NCBI RefSeq assembly: GCF_027483985.1
Contig: NZ_JAIXTJ010000032.1
Location: 1 to 40,090 of the forward strand
Origin: Flavobacterium sp.
GTDB taxonomy: Bacteria; Bacteroidota; Bacteroidia; Flavobacteriales; Flavobacteriaceae
Reading direction: 5' to 3'
Length of the DNA: 40,090 nt
Part shown: positions 31,734 to 39,312 of the stretch, in pieces
Layout of the letters: every line of letters starts with the position of its first letter
Numbering within the stretch: the first letter of the stretch is position 1
Position numbers and translations under genes: made by a program
Notes under the pieces: generated by a model
Database searches by the model: none
What the model was told of the DNA's origin: nothing
What the model saw: the letters and a program-made list of their open reading frames with translations, nothing else

Positions 31734-32150
31734 TTAATTTTGTATAATTGCTGCAACCGCAAAAAGATGGTTGTATTGTTGGCAATGAATTAAAACGTGG
31801 GAATAATCATTTATAGTTACACCTTGAGGAATAGAATAAATGGTACTTGATGTTAAATTTCCTAAAGTCACAAAATCAGTTGGAGTATCTGCTTTAGACA
31901 AATAAATCTTTAAATCAGGACCATCTGAAATAGTGAATGCATCGAGTTTTAATTTATACCGATTGTTTTCTAAATAAATCTTAAAACCACCTGAAACATT
32001 TATTCCAGATGTTGGAGCAAAAATTCCAGAATGTTTTAAAACTGCTGCGTCAGAAATTGTATTTGCAAACAATTCATCTTTTGTAAGTTCACCTTCTTGT
32101 TCACAAGAAAACAAAAAGAATACAATGGAAATCATAAATAATTTTTTCAT
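31734..32150 (-). CDS. DM13-domain lipoprotein
   Basis: A 138-aa protein. The lipobox FLFSC places the lipidated cysteine at residue 16, so it is membrane-anchored. The DM13 domain covers about 40-136: SGIFAPTSGINVSGGFKIYL, KLDAFTISDGPDLKIYLSKA, and HVLIHCQQYNHLFAVAAI with a cysteine near the end. DM13 domains are thought to work with redox or metal partners (some contain haem or copper relatives), but the activity is not defined. It is the first gene of the four-gene envelope operon with its own promoter at 32173-32200. Confidence 0.9.
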   Translation of the reverse strand: MKKLFMISIVFFLFSCEQEGELTKDELFANTISDAAVLKHSGIFAPTSGINVSGGFKIYLENNRYKLKLDAFTISDGPDLKIYLSKADTPTDFVTLGNLTSSTIYSIPQGVTINDYSHVLIHCQQYNHLFAVAAIIQN

Positions 32151-32172
32151 AGCATTTCGATTTTTATAAGGT

Positions 32173-32200
32173 CAAAAATAAATACTATGGAACCGACCAA
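32173..32200 (-). promoter_or_regulatory. Promoter of the DM13 / barrel / YHS / DoxX operon
   Basis: On the minus strand, TATTTTTG (plus 32173-32180) matches TAnnTTTG, and TTG (plus 32198-32200) lies 17 bp upstream. Transcription would start about 16 nt before the DM13 start codon. Confidence 0.6.
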
Positions 32201-32244
32201 TTGTCGGCTAATTTACAATTGGGTGAAAATAATTTACAATTTAG
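32193..32244. promoter_or_regulatory. Overlapping dyads and direct repeats upstream of the DM13 operon
   Basis: CCAATTGT (32197-32204) and ACAATTGG (32215-32222) form a perfect 8-bp inverted repeat with a 10-bp spacer over the -33 box. CCGAC/GTCGG (32193-32207) is a smaller dyad in the same place. TAATTTACAATT occurs at 32209 and 32230, 21 bp apart. The AATT phrases also run in 7-bp phase (32210 to 32244), so part of this may be a heptad array rather than protein sites. The block reaches into the stop codon of the Crp/Fnr gene. Confidence 0.5.
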
Positions 32245-32911
32245 AAATATCGTCTATAATTATTTCCTTTCTGTTATAATAAATAAAGTTTTTTTCCTCC
32301 AATTCACTTAACAATAAAGTCGCCGTTTGACGAGATGTACAAATAATTTGAGCGATATCTGTTTGGGTTAAATAATTAACAATTGTTACTTTAGTTCCAT
32401 CAAATTTGCCTTCACGTTGTGCCCAATCTTTCAAGAAAGAAAGTAATCGTGTTTTAGCATCTTTTGAAACTAAATTGGAATAATTATTTTTAAATCGTTT
32501 CATTTTTAATCCTACAAACTTTGTGTAAGACAAAGCCAAAGTTGGATTTCGAACCAATAAATCTTCAAAATCAGACAGAATAAAACTGCAAATTGAAACC
32601 TCATCGGTTAGTGCTTTAGCATATTCATTTACATCAGTGTCGTGTTCTAATGAAAGTTCTCCAAACAAATCGCCTTTTTGAAGAATTTCTTTTATGGTTT
32701 CATTGCCTTCTTCATCAATAGAAACAATTTTGATATTCCCTTTTTTAAGTAAAAAAATTCTAGGAACATCTGACGAGGAAAAATAAATAACGTCTCCTTT
32801 TTTAGCTTTTTTAAATCCTGTAATGATGCACAACTGCTTTATTTGCGACATACTCAATGTCCAAAACAACTTATGATCACGAAGATACCAGTATTTTAAT
32901 TCGTCATACAT
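32234..32911 (-). CDS. Crp/Fnr family transcriptional regulator
   Basis: A 225-aa regulator. The cyclic-nucleotide-binding beta roll covers about residues 20-120 (GDVIYFSSSDVPRIFLLKKG, LQKGDLFGELSLE), and the C-terminal winged helix-turn-helix has LTQTDIAQIICTSRQTATLL near 175-194. No Fnr-type N-terminal cysteine cluster is present, so it is not an iron-sulfur Fnr; the ligand is unknown. I start at the ATG at 32911, because a longer frame would run through the hairpin at 32927-32959. Its position just before the DM13 operon, with dyads between, suggests it regulates that operon. Confidence 0.9.
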   Translation of the reverse strand: MYDELKYWYLRDHKLFWTLSMSQIKQLCIITGFKKAKKGDVIYFSSSDVPRIFLLKKGNIKIVSIDEEGNETIKEILQKGDLFGELSLEHDTDVNEYAKALTDEVSICSFILSDFEDLLVRNPTLALSYTKFVGLKMKRFKNNYSNLVSKDAKTRLLSFLKDWAQREGKFDGTKVTIVNYLTQTDIAQIICTSRQTATLLLSELEEKNFIYYNRKEIIIDDISKL

Positions 32912-32926
32912 AGTGTAAAAATATAA

Positions 32927-32959
32927 AAAACCCTCCAAGAAAAATACTTGAAGGGTTTT
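32927..32959 (-). terminator. Terminator of the acyl-CoA dehydrogenase gene
   Basis: On the minus strand, AAAACCCTTCAAG pairs with CTTGGAGGGTTTT over 13 positions with one mismatch, a 7-nt loop, and a T-rich tail. It lies between the dehydrogenase stop and the Crp/Fnr start. Confidence 0.8.
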
Positions 32960-32979
32960 AAAATTTTATAATTATAAAT

Positions 32980-34119
32980 TTATAAAGACAATCCTCTTGA
33001 AATTACTATTCGTTGAATTTCAGAAGTACCTTCATATATTTGAGTAATTTTAGAATCACGCATCATACGTTCTACGTGGTATTCAGCAACATAACCATTT
33101 CCACCGTGAATTTGAACGGCTTCATTAGCAACTTCTAAAGCAATTTCAGAAGCGTAAAGTTTTGCCATTGCACCTGAGTGCGCAATATCTTTTCCTTCGT
33201 CTTTTTCGCAAGCTGCTTTCATTACTAATAATCTAGCGGCTGTAACTTTTACATACATATCAGCCAATTTGAAAGCAATTGCTTGATGATTGAAAATTTC
33301 TTTTCCGAAAGCTTTTCTTTCTTTAGAATATTTTAAGGCAATTTCATAAGCACCAGTTGCAATTCCTAATGCTTGAGATGCAATTCCGATTCTTCCTCCA
33401 TTTAAAACGTTCATTGCGAAAGCAAATCCGAAACCATCTTCTCCGATTCTATTTTCTTTTGGAACCTTTACATCATTAAATAATAATGAATGCGTATCAC
33501 TTCCGCGAATTCCCATTTTTTTCTCCTTTGGTCCGATATCAAAACCTTCCCATCCTTTTTCAACAATAAAAGCGTTGATTCCTTTGTGTCCTTTTTCAAT
33601 GTCGGTTTGCGCAATTACTAAATAAGTGGAAGCCGTTGAACCATTGGTAATCCAATTTTTTGTTCCGTTTAACAAATAGTGATCACCTTTGTCTATTGCA
33701 GTAGTTTTTTGAGAAGTAGCATCACTTCCAGCTTCTGGCTCTGACAAACAAAAAGCACCAATAACCTCACCTTTAGCAAGAGGAACCAAATATTTCATTT
33801 TTTGTTCTTCGCTGCAATACTTCTCTAATCCTGCACAAACCAAAGAGTTATTTACCGACATAATTACGGCTGCCGAAGCATCAATTTTAGCAATTTCAGT
33901 CAATGCTAAACAATAAGAAACACTGTCTAAACCTGCGCCGCCATATTTTGGGTCGACCATCATTCCCATAAAACCAAGATCTGCCATCATTTTGACTTGC
34001 TCTGTTGGGAATTTAGAATGTTCGTCTCTTTCAATTACTCCAGGTAATAGTTCGGCTTGAGCAAAATCTTTTGCAGCTTGCTGAATCATCAAATGCTCTT
34101 CGGTAAGATTAAAATCCAT
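32980..34119 (-). CDS. Acyl-CoA dehydrogenase
   Basis: A 379-aa FAD enzyme that introduces the alpha-beta double bond in acyl-CoA during beta-oxidation or branched-chain amino-acid breakdown. GAFCLSEPEAGSDATSQKT (about 127-145) and WITNGSTAS (FAD and substrate contacts) are typical. The catalytic Glu lies in QIYEGTSEIQRIVISRGL near residue 366, the short-chain/medium-chain position. A well-spaced promoter lies upstream (34173-34204) and a terminator downstream, so it is monocistronic. No electron-transfer flavoprotein genes are in the window. Confidence 0.95.
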   Translation of the reverse strand: MDFNLTEEHLMIQQAAKDFAQAELLPGVIERDEHSKFPTEQVKMMADLGFMGMMVDPKYGGAGLDSVSYCLALTEIAKIDASAAVIMSVNNSLVCAGLEKYCSEEQKMKYLVPLAKGEVIGAFCLSEPEAGSDATSQKTTAIDKGDHYLLNGTKNWITNGSTASTYLVIAQTDIEKGHKGINAFIVEKGWEGFDIGPKEKKMGIRGSDTHSLLFNDVKVPKENRIGEDGFGFAFAMNVLNGGRIGIASQALGIATGAYEIALKYSKERKAFGKEIFNHQAIAFKLADMYVKVTAARLLVMKAACEKDEGKDIAHSGAMAKLYASEIALEVANEAVQIHGGNGYVAEYHVERMMRDSKITQIYEGTSEIQRIVISRGLSL

Positions 34120-34133
34120 ATCTTTAAAAGTAT

Positions 34134-34161
34134 AAATGTATATTGTAAAATGTAAATTGTA
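34134..34161. repeat. Heptad array (nnnTGTA) between acyl-CoA dehydrogenase and anmK
   Basis: TGTA or its unit recurs with exact 7-bp steps: AAATGTA (34134), TATTGTA (34141), AAATGTA (34148) and AATTGTA (34155). It fills the leader region of the dehydrogenase gene between promoter and start codon. Confidence 0.75.
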
Positions 34162-34172
34162 TTTTTGAACGC

Positions 34173-34204
34173 CAAAAGTACATTTTAAAACTTAAAATTT
34201 CAAA
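34173..34204 (-). promoter_or_regulatory. Bacteroidota-type promoter of the acyl-CoA dehydrogenase gene
   Basis: On the minus strand, TTTG (plus 34201-34204) and TACTTTTG (plus 34173-34180) are separated by 20 bp, a full consensus match. The leader is about 45-50 nt and contains the TGTA heptads. Confidence 0.78.
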
Positions 34205-34224
34205 CGATTTCGTAAATTTAGAAT

Positions 34225-35286
34225 ATGTTTAAAGAATCTTATAGTATTATCGGAGTAATGTCAGGTACTTCGCTTGATGGAATCGATTTAGCACATATCG
34301 ATTTTACGATAAAAGATAGTAAGTGGAACTACCAAATCCTTGAATCAGAAACTATTTCTTATTCTCAAGATTGGTTAAACAAATTGAAAGTTGCTGTAAG
34401 CTTTTCGGAAGAAAATTTGATTGAATTAAATAAAGAGTATACCGAGCTTTTAGGAAACATCATAAAATCATTTATCGAAAGAAACTCAATTTCAAACATC
34501 GATGCCGTTTGTTCGCACGGTCACACTATTTTACATCAACCACAAAACGAATTTACACTTCAAATTGGAAATCTTCCAAAAATTGCAGAACTAATTAAGG
34601 AGAAAGTGGTTTGCGATTTTCGAGTGCAAGATGTACAACTTGGTGGTCAAGGTGCACCGCTAGTTCCAATCGGTGATAGAATTTTATTTTCAGAATATGA
34701 TTATTGTTTGAATTTAGGTGGATTTTCTAATGTTTCTTTTGAAGATAATTCAAAACGAATTGCTTTTGATATTTCGCCTGTTAATACCGTTCTTAATTTT
34801 TATGCCAATAAATTAGGATTAAATTACGACGACAAAGGAAAAATTGCGCGTTCTGGAAAAGTAAATTCTGATTTATTAAACGAATTAAACGCTTTAGATT
34901 ATTATCAAAAATCGTTTCCAAAATCACTCGGATTTGAATTTGTTAAAGAAATTGTGTTGCCATTGATGGAAAAATATTCCATTTCAATTGAAGACAAGAT
35001 GCACACTTTTACCGAACATATTGCTTTGCAAACTTCATCAGCCTTACCAAACAAAACCGGAAAAATATTAATCACCGGCGGCGGCGCTTATAATGATTTT
35101 TTAATTGAACGAATGCAATTTCACTTACCAAAAATTGAAATCATCATTCCTGATAACAAAACATTAGAATTTAAAGAAGCGTTGATTTTTGCACTTTTAG
35201 GCGTTTTGAAATTACGAAATGAAATTAATGTTTTGAGCAGCGTTACTGGTGCTAAGATGGATCATTCTTCTGGTGTGATTTATTAA
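34225..35286 (+). CDS. anmK: Anhydro-N-acetylmuramic acid kinase
   Basis: Recycling of peptidoglycan: ATP-dependent opening and phosphorylation of 1,6-anhydro-MurNAc to MurNAc-6-P. The 353-aa protein starts with the ATP/sugar loop GVMSGTSLDGIDLAHID (about 10-26), carries SHGHTILHQP (about 97-106) and VCDFRVQDVQLGGQGAPLVP (about 129-148), and ends with ILITGGGAYNDFL and FKEALIFALLG. No signal peptide. It is divergent from the acyl-CoA dehydrogenase gene. murQ is not adjacent. Confidence 0.95.
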   Translation: MFKESYSIIGVMSGTSLDGIDLAHIDFTIKDSKWNYQILESETISYSQDWLNKLKVAVSFSEENLIELNKEYTELLGNIIKSFIERNSISNIDAVCSHGHTILHQPQNEFTLQIGNLPKIAELIKEKVVCDFRVQDVQLGGQGAPLVPIGDRILFSEYDYCLNLGGFSNVSFEDNSKRIAFDISPVNTVLNFYANKLGLNYDDKGKIARSGKVNSDLLNELNALDYYQKSFPKSLGFEFVKEIVLPLMEKYSISIEDKMHTFTEHIALQTSSALPNKTGKILITGGGAYNDFLIERMQFHLPKIEIIIPDNKTLEFKEALIFALLGVLKLRNEINVLSSVTGAKMDHSSGVIY

Positions 35287-35327
35287 GATAGTATCATTTT
35301 TAGAAAATACACTATTTTTAAAAACCT

Positions 35328-35335
35328 TATATTTG
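35328..35335 (+). promoter_or_regulatory. -7 element of the amino-acid dehydrogenase promoter
   Basis: TATATTTG matches TAnnTTTG about 60 nt before the start codon. No -33 TTG is seen at 17-23 bp. Confidence 0.45.
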
Positions 35336-35368
35336 CAACACAAACAAATTAACTAACTAAAACCTGCG

Positions 35369-35385
35369 TCTGAAACAAATTCAGA
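35369..35385 (+). promoter_or_regulatory. Leader stem-loop of the amino-acid dehydrogenase gene
   Basis: TCTGAA, loop ACAAA, TTCAGA: a perfect 6-bp stem, 9 nt before the start codon, where it could affect ribosome access. It matches the core of the gcvP leader hairpin (11763-11783). Confidence 0.55.
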
Positions 35386-35394
35386 TTAAATACA

Positions 35395-36621
35395 ATGAAA
35401 GATTTACTTAAAAAATTTGAAAATAAACAACCCGAAATAGTATTCAATTGGAAAGATAGCGAAACCGAAGCCGAAGGTTGGACAGTAATCAACTCACTTC
35501 GTGGTGGCGCAGCTGGCGGTGGAACTCGTATGAGAAAAGGATTGGATATGAATGAAGTTCTGTCGTTAGCCAAAACAATGGAAGTGAAATTTACTGTTTC
35601 TGGTCCGGCAATTGGTGGCGCAAAATCAGGTATTAATTTTGACCCGAATGATCCTCGCAAAAAAGGCGTTTTACAACGTTGGTACAAAGCCGTTTCACCA
35701 TTATTAAAAAGTTATTACGGAACCGGTGGCGATTTGAATGTTGATGAAATTCACGAAGTAATTCCATATACAGAAGAATGTGGTGTTTGGCATCCGCAAG
35801 AGGGTGTTTTTAACGGACATTTCAAACCAACAGAGGCTGATAAAATCAATAGAATTGGACAATTGCGTCAAGGCGTTATCAAAGTAATTGAAAATCCAAA
35901 ATTCTCACCTGACGTATTAAGAAAATACACCGTTGCCGATATGATTACTGGATATGGCGTGGCTGAAGCAGTTCGTCATTATTACAACACCTATGGCGGT
36001 GATTTTAAAGATAAAAAAGCTATCGTTCAAGGATTTGGAAATGTAGGTTCGGCTGCTGCTTTTTACTTAGCTGAAATGGGTGTAAAAGTTATCGGAATTA
36101 TTGACCGTGATGGTGGAATCATCAACGAAAACGGATTCTCATTTGAAGAAATCAGACGCTTATTTTTAAATAAGGATGGAAACAAATTAGTTGCCGAAAA
36201 CATGATTCCATTTGAAGAAATTAATCAAAAAATTTGGACCATTGGTGCCGATATTTTTGCTCCGTGCGCAGCTTCAAGATTAGTAACTAAAGATCAATTG
36301 GATAATTTAATCCATTCAGGATTGGAAGTGATTTCTTGTGGTGCGAATGTACCATTTGCCGATAAAGAAATTTTCTTTGGACCTATTATGGAAGAAACGG
36401 ATAGCAAAGTGAGTTTGATTCCTGACTTTATTTCCAACTGTGGAATGGCTAGAGTTTTTGCCTATTTTATGGAGAAAAAAGTTCAAATGACTGATGAAGC
36501 TGTTTTTTATGACATTTCTGAAACCATCAAAAAAGCCATTGAACGGGCACACGATTTGAATTCAGATAAGAAAAATATAAGTGCAACAGCATTTGAAATT
36601 GCATTAAAACAATTAGTATAA
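35395..36621 (+). CDS. Glu/Leu/Phe/Val dehydrogenase family protein
   Basis: A 408-aa oxidative deaminase that releases ammonia from an amino acid with NAD(P)+. GGAAGGGTRMRKG (about 39-51), VSGPAIGGAKSGINFDP with the catalytic lysine (about 68-84), TGGDLNVDE (about 112-120) and the Rossmann motif VQGFGNVGSAAAF (about 212-224) are visible. Length and spacing differ somewhat from housekeeping GdhA (~450 aa), so glutamate is not assured; leucine or another amino acid is possible. The nhaA start (GTG) follows directly on the stop codon, so the two are coupled. Confidence 0.9.
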   Translation: MKDLLKKFENKQPEIVFNWKDSETEAEGWTVINSLRGGAAGGGTRMRKGLDMNEVLSLAKTMEVKFTVSGPAIGGAKSGINFDPNDPRKKGVLQRWYKAVSPLLKSYYGTGGDLNVDEIHEVIPYTEECGVWHPQEGVFNGHFKPTEADKINRIGQLRQGVIKVIENPKFSPDVLRKYTVADMITGYGVAEAVRHYYNTYGGDFKDKKAIVQGFGNVGSAAAFYLAEMGVKVIGIIDRDGGIINENGFSFEEIRRLFLNKDGNKLVAENMIPFEEINQKIWTIGADIFAPCAASRLVTKDQLDNLIHSGLEVISCGANVPFADKEIFFGPIMEETDSKVSLIPDFISNCGMARVFAYFMEKKVQMTDEAVFYDISETIKKAIERAHDLNSDKKNISATAFEIALKQLV

Positions 36622-37776
36622 GTGAAAACCACTGGGTTATTCAAATCCTTTTTTGAGAGTGAAAAAGCTGGCGGATTGGTTTTATTAATTTGTACAGTCA
36701 TTTCTCTTGTCATTGCAAATTCTTCATTTTCTGAAGAATATATTGCTATGTGGCATTACCAAATTGGCAGTCACAGTGCAGAACATTGGATAAATGATGG
36801 ATTGATGACTATTTTCTTTTTATTAATTGGATTAGAATTAGAACGTGAAGTTTACATAGGAGAGTTATCTAAAATAAAAGACGCCATTTTACCTGTTTCA
36901 GGAGCTTTGGGCGGAATGTTAATTCCTGCTCTAATTTACTTCGCTATCAATGTAGGAACTTCTACAGAACATGGAATCGGAATTCCAATGGCAACAGATA
37001 TTGCTTTTGCTATAGGAATTTTATCTTTATTAGGAAACAGAGTTCCTATTTCACTAAAAGTTTTTCTGACTGCTCTTGCTGTTATCGACGATTTGGGTGC
37101 TATAATTTTAATCGCTCTTTTTTATACCAAAACGATTTATTTTACCAATCTTATTATCTCTCTTTCTATTTTTGGAGTTCTTTTGATAATGAATCGATTG
37201 AAAGTAACTAACTTGATTTTATATCTTGTAGGAGGAATTTTTATGTGGTATTTTATGTTGAATTCTGGAGTTCATGCAACAATCACCGGAGTTTTATTAG
37301 CCTTTGCGCTTCCTTTTGGAAATGGAAGTTCTAAAACTATTTCGTCGCAATTACAACATTGGTTACATCATCCTGTGGCATTTATTATCATTCCAATATT
37401 TGCATTGTGCAATACAGCCATTGTGATTAGTAACAATTGGATTGACAATTTTTCTGAATCCTATTCATTAGGCATCATTTTTGGACTGGTACTAGGGAAA
37501 CCAATTGGAATTTTTCTTTTTACCTATTTATCCGTTAAATTAAAATTGACCCATTTACCGGAGGATCTAAATTGGAAGAAAATTATAGGTGTTGGATTTC
37601 TTGGAGGAATCGGATTTACAATGTCTATATTTGTTACACTTTTAGCTTTTGAAGACAACCAAATAATTACTAACTCGAAGTTTATGATATTAATTGGTTC
37701 TTTAATTTCGGGCTTAATTGGTTTTTTTTGGCTCAAGAAAAGTTTATCAAATGTTAATGCCTTGCAAGAAGAATAA
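36622..37776 (+). CDS. nhaA: Na+/H+ antiporter NhaA
   Basis: A 384-aa inner-membrane antiporter that exchanges two protons for one sodium, for pH and salt balance. The ion-binding pair Asp156-Asp157 is in ALAVIDDLGAIILIALFY, and Asp126 is in MATDIAFAIG, matching E. coli D163/D164 and D133. About twelve membrane segments. The start codon is GTG at 36622, immediately after the stop of the dehydrogenase gene (TAAGTG); no ATG occurs near, and MKTTGLFKSFFESEKAGG is the normal N-terminus. Confidence 0.96.
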   Translation: MKTTGLFKSFFESEKAGGLVLLICTVISLVIANSSFSEEYIAMWHYQIGSHSAEHWINDGLMTIFFLLIGLELEREVYIGELSKIKDAILPVSGALGGMLIPALIYFAINVGTSTEHGIGIPMATDIAFAIGILSLLGNRVPISLKVFLTALAVIDDLGAIILIALFYTKTIYFTNLIISLSIFGVLLIMNRLKVTNLILYLVGGIFMWYFMLNSGVHATITGVLLAFALPFGNGSSKTISSQLQHWLHHPVAFIIIPIFALCNTAIVISNNWIDNFSESYSLGIIFGLVLGKPIGIFLFTYLSVKLKLTHLPEDLNWKKIIGVGFLGGIGFTMSIFVTLLAFEDNQIITNSKFMILIGSLISGLIGFFWLKKSLSNVNALQEE

Positions 37777-37822
37777 CAATTTTTAGTATATTTCGACGTT
37801 AAAACATATAAAAACAGTACTA

Positions 37823-38743
37823 ATGAGTTTAGATTCTACACCTGCTGACAAAAAAAAATCGCTAATAATCGCGACCCTTATCTATGCTGTATTGCTATTG
37901 ATTATGTTTTTCATACGCTTTTGGCCTCCATCTGACGCTGAACTATTAACAATGTCTGGTGGCGGTGGCGGTGGCGGAGTTACTGTTAACTTTGGTGATA
38001 CTGATTTTGGTTCTGGTGCAGATTTTCAGAGTAAAGAGTTAGATGTTAAAGAAGTTTCAAAAAATAATGAAGCAGAACCAACTCCTGATGAAGATATAAT
38101 TTCTGAAGATACCGATGCTGACAAAACGGATGCGGTAATTCCGAAAACTAAACCTGTAAAAAACCCAAAACCAATTGTAAAACCTGAAATTAAGAAACCT
38201 GTTGAAGTAAAAAAACCTGTAAAAAAAGTTGATGATGCTTTAGCAAATATTTTAAAAGGGAATAAAAAAGGTGGTGATGGAAACAGCGGAACATCAGGTA
38301 ATCAAGGTCGAGCTAATGGAGACATAAATTCTAATGGTTATTCTGGAACTGGTGGAACTGGTGGAGGATCTGGTGGAGGAAACGGAACTGGCAATGGCAC
38401 AGGAACTGGACCTGGAAGTGGTTCGGGAAGCGGTGGTGGAAATGGAAGTGGTAACGGTTTAGGTAACGGAGCAGGATATTCATTAGGTGGAAGAAAAGCA
38501 CTAGAAAAACCAGCTCCATCAAATAACTGTAATGAGGCTGGAAAAATTGTTGTAGAAGTAACGGTTGATAAAAATGGTAAAGTAATAAGTGCGGAGAGAA
38601 AAAGAGGTGTCGCCGGAGTAAGCGTAAGCAGTTGCTTAATGGCTGAGGCAAAAAGAGCGGCATTGAATACGAAATGGTCTGCAAGTCCTACAGGTGCAGA
38701 AAAACAAGTAGGAACCATAACATACAATTTTAGTTATGAATAA
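37823..38743 (+). CDS. tonB: TonB family energy transducer
   Basis: The 306-aa protein couples inner-membrane proton motive force to outer-membrane receptors. It has an N-terminal membrane anchor (about 11-32), a Gly-rich stretch (about 47-55), a Pro/Lys-rich linker spanning the periplasm (about 108-140), a very Gly-rich repeat region (about 150-220, GTG and GSG units), and a C-terminal TonB domain (about 235-306: IVVEVTVDKNGKVISAE, AALNTKWSASPTG, GTITYNFSYE). The long Gly-rich segment makes it longer than typical TonB. Its exbB and exbD are convergent, not upstream. Confidence 0.93.
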   Translation: MSLDSTPADKKKSLIIATLIYAVLLLIMFFIRFWPPSDAELLTMSGGGGGGGVTVNFGDTDFGSGADFQSKELDVKEVSKNNEAEPTPDEDIISEDTDADKTDAVIPKTKPVKNPKPIVKPEIKKPVEVKKPVKKVDDALANILKGNKKGGDGNSGTSGNQGRANGDINSNGYSGTGGTGGGSGGGNGTGNGTGTGPGSGSGSGGGNGSGNGLGNGAGYSLGGRKALEKPAPSNNCNEAGKIVVEVTVDKNGKVISAERKRGVAGVSVSSCLMAEAKRAALNTKWSASPTGAEKQVGTITYNFSYE

Positions 38744-38746
38744 ATA

Positions 38747-38794
38747 TGCAATAAAATGATTAGCTAGCCTTAACTTCGCTTAACTTTTATTGCA
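38747..38794. repeat. Imperfect hairpin after tonB
   Basis: TGCAATAAAA (38747-38756) is the exact reverse complement of TTTTATTGCA (38785-38794). Inside lies a CTTAAC direct repeat. A small dyad AGTTCA-C-TGAACT follows at 38800-38812. No T run, so I do not call it a terminator. Confidence 0.5.
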
Positions 38795-38829
38795 ATTAGA
38801 GTTCACTGAACTTAGTTTTTAAACAATAT

Positions 38830-38862
38830 AAAAAATGCTTCCATTGTTTGGAAGCATTTTTT
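38830..38862. terminator. Bidirectional terminator between tonB and exbD
   Basis: AAAAAATGCTTCCA (38830-38843) pairs perfectly with TGGAAGCATTTTTT (38849-38862) over 14 bp with a 5-nt loop. The A-tract on one side and T-tract on the other let it work for both convergent transcripts. Confidence 0.9.
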
Positions 38863-38916
38863 ATTGTAATGAAAAGCAGGAAAATAGAATACTAACAAAT
38901 CCCGAACCATTCACTC

Positions 38917-39312
38917 CTATTTAGAATTATTAGTTGCTATGACAAACTTTAATTTGTTCTTTACTCCGATTTGTAATACATCTACCAAATCCTGTACTTG
39001 CAGATTAAAAGGAATTCTTATTACTACTGTTTGGTCTTTAGCATCGCCCATTTGAGCCAACAAAGAAGCTTCAAGTTGGTCAAAAGCTACTTCTTGCTTA
39101 TCAAGATAAAAGCGTTTGTCTTCGGTTACGGATAAGCTTATTAGTTGCTTATTGGTTTTCTCACTTGTTTTTGATTTTGGCAACGTCATTTTTATCACAT
39201 TCGGATTTGCTAATGTGGAAATGATTAAGAAAAACAATAATAAGAAAAACATAATGTCGCTCAAAGATGAAGTAGCAACTTCTGCGTGAAATCGTTTATT
39301 TCGTTTTACCAT
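38917..39312 (-). CDS. exbD: ExbD/TolR family proton-channel subunit
   Basis: A 131-aa protein with a single N-terminal membrane segment (about 16-36) carrying the essential Asp19 in SSLSDIMFFLLLFFLI, the residue that takes part in proton flow. The periplasmic part (about 40-131) forms the ExbD domain. With ExbB it powers TonB. Its start overlaps the end of exbB by 17 nt, so the two are translated together. Confidence 0.95.
   Translation of the reverse strand: MVKRNKRFHAEVATSSLSDIMFFLLLFFLIISTLANPNVIKMTLPKSKTSEKTNKQLISLSVTEDKRFYLDKQEVAFDQLEASLLAQMGDAKDQTVVIRIPFNLQVQDLVDVLQIGVKNKLKFVIATNNSK

Noticed and set aside
32912..32938. Nine-codon N-terminal extension of the Crp/Fnr gene
   Set aside because: It runs into the terminator hairpin of the upstream gene; the ATG at 32911 gives the normal family N-terminus.
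38331..38727. Long open frames on the minus strand opposite tonB
   Set aside because: They are low-complexity Pro/Phe/His/Leu-rich mirrors of the Gly-rich tonB coding sequence, where GGN codons leave few stops on the other strand.
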